NCBI GenBank assembly: GCA_937983305.1 | Contig: CALKAJ010000301.1 | Span: forward strand, 1-8,650 | DNA length: 8,650 nucleotides | Direction of reading: 5' to 3' | DNA from: an uncultured Ignavibacteriota bacterium | Lineage (GTDB): Bacteria; Bacteroidota; Ignavibacteria; Tepidaquicellales; Tepidaquicellaceae | Shown: piece by piece, positions 7,199 through 8,650 of the stretch | Numbering within the stretch: position 1 is the first letter of the stretch | How the letters are laid out: each line of letters begins with the position of its first letter | Program-made: the position numbers and the translations under genes | The notes under the pieces: model-generated | Database searches by the model: none | What the model was told of the DNA's origin: nothing | The model's input: the letters and a program-made list of their open reading frames with translations, nothing else

Positions 7199-7813
7199 CT
7201 ATTTCACCTTCACAATATGTGAAGTGGGCGGATTATTTATCAGTTCGGTTTCGAGGGTTAAGCCGGCAGATTTTATTAAGCCGTGCAAGCCGTTGTTTTT
7301 TTCGTATGTTTTGAAGTTTGCGTAATGCTCTTTCCCCGCAAAAAATTCAACGAGTTCGTTTAGAAAATTCATCATTCCTTTCGGACGCGGAATTAAATAG
7401 TCAACGAGAATAATATAATCGGATTTTTTCGCCAGCTCTTTTAAAATATTAACTCTGTGCTTTTCTCCAATTTCGTGAATTACGTAGGATATCAAAGAAA
7501 AATTATATCTTGTTTCTGTTTTGGATAAAAAAGTTTCTACTCCCGTATGATGAAATTTTACGTTCTCAAACTTTTCGGAGGGAAAATTTCTCTCTGCAAT
7601 CGAAATGTTTCTTCGGGATAAATCAATCGCATCAAGTTTTTTACATCTGTCTATTATATGTTTTGTGAATCTTCCCGTTCCGCAGCCTACATCAAGTATT
7701 ACGGCATCTTTGCCTATTAGTTCTAATACATTTTTAAATGCCGTATCCTGATTTGGTGCCACAAAAATATCGTAAAACTTTCCGTCGTACCAGTGATTTT
7801 TATTTTCGCTCAT
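7199..7813 (-). CDS. Class I SAM-dependent methyltransferase
   Basis: A 204-residue cytoplasmic methyltransferase. After an N-terminal lead-in (WYDGKFYDIF, 8-17), motif I is VILDVGCGTGRF (38-49), the SAM-binding glycine loop. The acidic residue that binds the ribose is D64 in LDAIDLS. A mid-region SYVIHEIGEKHRVNILKELAK matches the motif IV-V area of the Methyltransf_25/11 type, where a methyl acceptor would sit close by. It ends with short strands NNPPTSHIVKVK. The acceptor substrate cannot be told from the sequence; the fold is used on small molecules, lipids and proteins alike. Its ATG at 7813 has GAGAG about 10 nt upstream, one of the few Shine-Dalgarno-like stretches here. It lies 53 nt downstream of the arginine decarboxylase gene and is probably read from the same transcript, though the gap holds an AT-only inverted repeat. 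It is convergent with the plus-strand operon. Confidence 0.88.
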   Translation of the reverse strand: MSENKNHWYDGKFYDIFVAPNQDTAFKNVLELIGKDAVILDVGCGTGRFTKHIIDRCKKLDAIDLSRRNISIAERNFPSEKFENVKFHHTGVETFLSKTETRYNFSLISYVIHEIGEKHRVNILKELAKKSDYIILVDYLIPRPKGMMNFLNELVEFFAGKEHYANFKTYEKNNGLHGLIKSAGLTLETELINNPPTSHIVKVK

Positions 7814-7833
7814 ATTTTTTTGCTCTCAATTTA

Positions 7834-7860
7834 TAATTTAAAATTGAACATTTTAAATTA
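7834..7860. repeat. AT-only inverted repeat between two minus-strand genes
   Basis: TAATTTAAAAT (7834-7844) and ATTTTAAATTA (7850-7860) are perfectly complementary 11-nt arms around the spacer TGAAC. It occupies most of the 53-nt gap between the decarboxylase stop and the methyltransferase start. It could be a weak RNA hairpin or a regulator site, or simply a product of base composition. No GC pairs stabilise it. Confidence 0.35.
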
Positions 7861-7866
7861 AAATTG

Positions 7867-8418
7867 CTATGGCAATAATATTGCAGCTGATATTACGGTA
7901 GTCCATATTCCGGTTTTATCCCCTTCCGCCGATTGCGTTATATTCAATGTCTTTACAATATTTCCGGACATTTTGAAAACCTGCTCTCTTTCGTTCCAGT
8001 TTACTTCAGGGTCAAATTCTACTCCGAGCGTTGTTGCAAGCATTTGTGCCGCTAAATCTTCCGCATAGTCTCCTGCAATTTTTCCGTTTATTCCGTAAGG
8101 GTGATATTCCGATAAATATCCGTATTGTGATTCATCTGCCGGAATTGCAACCCCTATTGATGCTGAGATTAAACGGTTTGGCTCATTGGTTGAATTTCTC
8201 GCCATTACTGCAAATGTAATTTCTCCGGGCTCGATTTCAAGCAATCCTTCTTCTCTTGATACTTTCTTGCATCCGGGCGGGAATATACTGCTTACCATTA
8301 CAAGATTACATTTTTCAATTCCCGCACTTCTTAATGCCGCCTCAAACGAAGACAGGAAGTCTTTATGCTTTCCTACGCCTTTTGTAAAAAATATTTTTGA
8401 AGGTACGTTTGATTTCAT
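7867..8418 (-). CDS. pdaD: Pyruvoyl-dependent arginine decarboxylase proenzyme
   Basis: Converts arginine to agmatine and CO2, a first step towards putrescine and other polyamines, using a pyruvoyl group in place of pyridoxal phosphate. The 183-residue proenzyme is close in size to the archaeal (about 165) and chlamydial (about 195) enzymes. The self-cleavage site is S43-S44 within MVSSIFPPGC (nt 8292-8287); cleavage gives a beta chain 1-43 and an alpha chain whose first residue becomes pyruvate. Other family marks are GEITFAVMAR (65-74), the SIGVAIP strand (87-93), GYLSEYHPYG (100-109) with E104 as a plausible equivalent of the catalytic glutamate, and AGDYAEDLAAQML (115-127). The C-terminus ends WTTVISAAILLP. 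The start at 8418 matches the family N-terminus KIFFTKGVGKH closely. It lies 17 nt after the upstream NifX-like gene and 53 nt before the methyltransferase gene. No other polyamine genes are in view. Confidence 0.93.
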   Translation of the reverse strand: MKSNVPSKIFFTKGVGKHKDFLSSFEAALRSAGIEKCNLVMVSSIFPPGCKKVSREEGLLEIEPGEITFAVMARNSTNEPNRLISASIGVAIPADESQYGYLSEYHPYGINGKIAGDYAEDLAAQMLATTLGVEFDPEVNWNEREQVFKMSGNIVKTLNITQSAEGDKTGIWTTVISAAILLP

Positions 8419-8436
8419 TTTCTTTTAGGTTTAATA

Positions 8437-8650
8437 TTAGATTCTGCTTATTACTTCGCTTACTGTCTCTCTGTTTTTTAATCCGCTTTTTACTTCTATT
8501 CCGCCTTTTTTCAATGCTATTTCTGCTTTGTCGCCGACTTTCCCTGTCATTACTATTTTCACTCCGTTTTTTATCAGAAATTCTGCCTCCTTTGGTCCGG
8601 CTCCTCCGCCAAGATTGCAGGCGGAGTATCCAAAAAATTGAACTTCTTTT
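8437..8650 (-). CDS. NifX/NifB-type iron-molybdenum cofactor domain protein, C-terminal part
   Basis: A minus-strand frame enters from the right edge and ends at TAA (8439-8437), giving 70 visible residues. These include VQFFGYSACNLGGGAGP, KEAEFLIKNGVKIVMTGKVG, DKAEIALKKGGIEVKSG and a final helix TVSEVISRI. The order GGGAGP, then a helix, then GVKIVMTGxVG, then A-L-x-x-GGI matches the C-terminal two thirds of the dinitrogenase iron-molybdenum cofactor biosynthesis domain (PF02579; NifX, NafY and the NifB C-terminus). Full-length stand-alone members are about 100-120 residues, so roughly 30-50 residues lie outside the window. Many family members occur in non-nitrogen-fixing anaerobes and probably handle metal clusters more generally, so the family match does not imply nitrogen fixation. 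The stop is 17 nt before pdaD, consistent with co-transcription. The frame assignment is firm; the exact role is not. Confidence 0.72.
   Translation of the reverse strand, partial: KEVQFFGYSACNLGGGAGPKEAEFLIKNGVKIVMTGKVGDKAEIALKKGGIEVKSGLKNRETVSEVISRI

Noticed and set aside
8186..8428. Plus-strand open frame of 80 codons across the pdaD start
   Set aside because: It overlaps the conserved pdaD N-terminus on the opposite strand and has no recognisable domain.

Overview
The window is AT-rich, gene-dense bacterial DNA with very short intergenic gaps. It reads most like a member of the Bacteroidota/Chlorobiota/Ignavibacteriota (FCB) group. Support for this comes from exported proteins with typical 'xS|Q' signal-cleavage sites, a DUF6029-like outer-membrane barrel, an Omp28-type lipoprotein, and start codons preceded by A/T-rich stretches rather than clear Shine-Dalgarno sequences. 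A lineage near Ignavibacteria is my best guess, but the sequence alone does not prove it.

Plus strand, 1-7146, one apparent operon (gaps of 36, 37, 26, 16 and 2 nt). It opens with the 3' part of a bifunctional phosphoglucose/phosphomannose isomerase. Next comes a complete nuoH (the membrane subunit that joins the two arms of complex I), which starts with TTG and has no other nuo gene beside it. Four exported-protein genes follow: a TlpA/ResA-like thioredoxin, a DUF6029-like beta-barrel, an Omp28-like lipoprotein with its own CxxC motif, and a 709-residue protein with a ComEA-like helix-hairpin-helix head on a predicted beta-barrel.

Minus strand, 8650-7199, convergent with the first block and separated from it by 52 nt containing a small hairpin. 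In transcription order it holds the C-terminal part of a NifX/NifB-type (dinitrogenase iron-molybdenum cofactor biosynthesis domain) protein that runs off the window edge, a pyruvoyl-dependent arginine decarboxylase with its self-cleavage Ser-Ser pair, and a class I SAM-dependent methyltransferase.

The most interesting part is the exported four-gene block at 2021-7146. In these proteins every mature-chain cysteine is either in a CxxC redox motif, is the lipid-anchored cysteine, or belongs to a C-x4-C pair close to the C-terminus of the DUF6029-like barrel. This suggests, without proving, a small envelope thiol/disulfide system serving an outer-membrane protein. The HhH-barrel gene also carries a perfect short palindrome inside its signal-peptide coding region, which looks like an in-frame insertion of a dispersed palindromic element. 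No RNA genes, CRISPR arrays, insertion sequences or gene-free stretches over 300 bases were seen.
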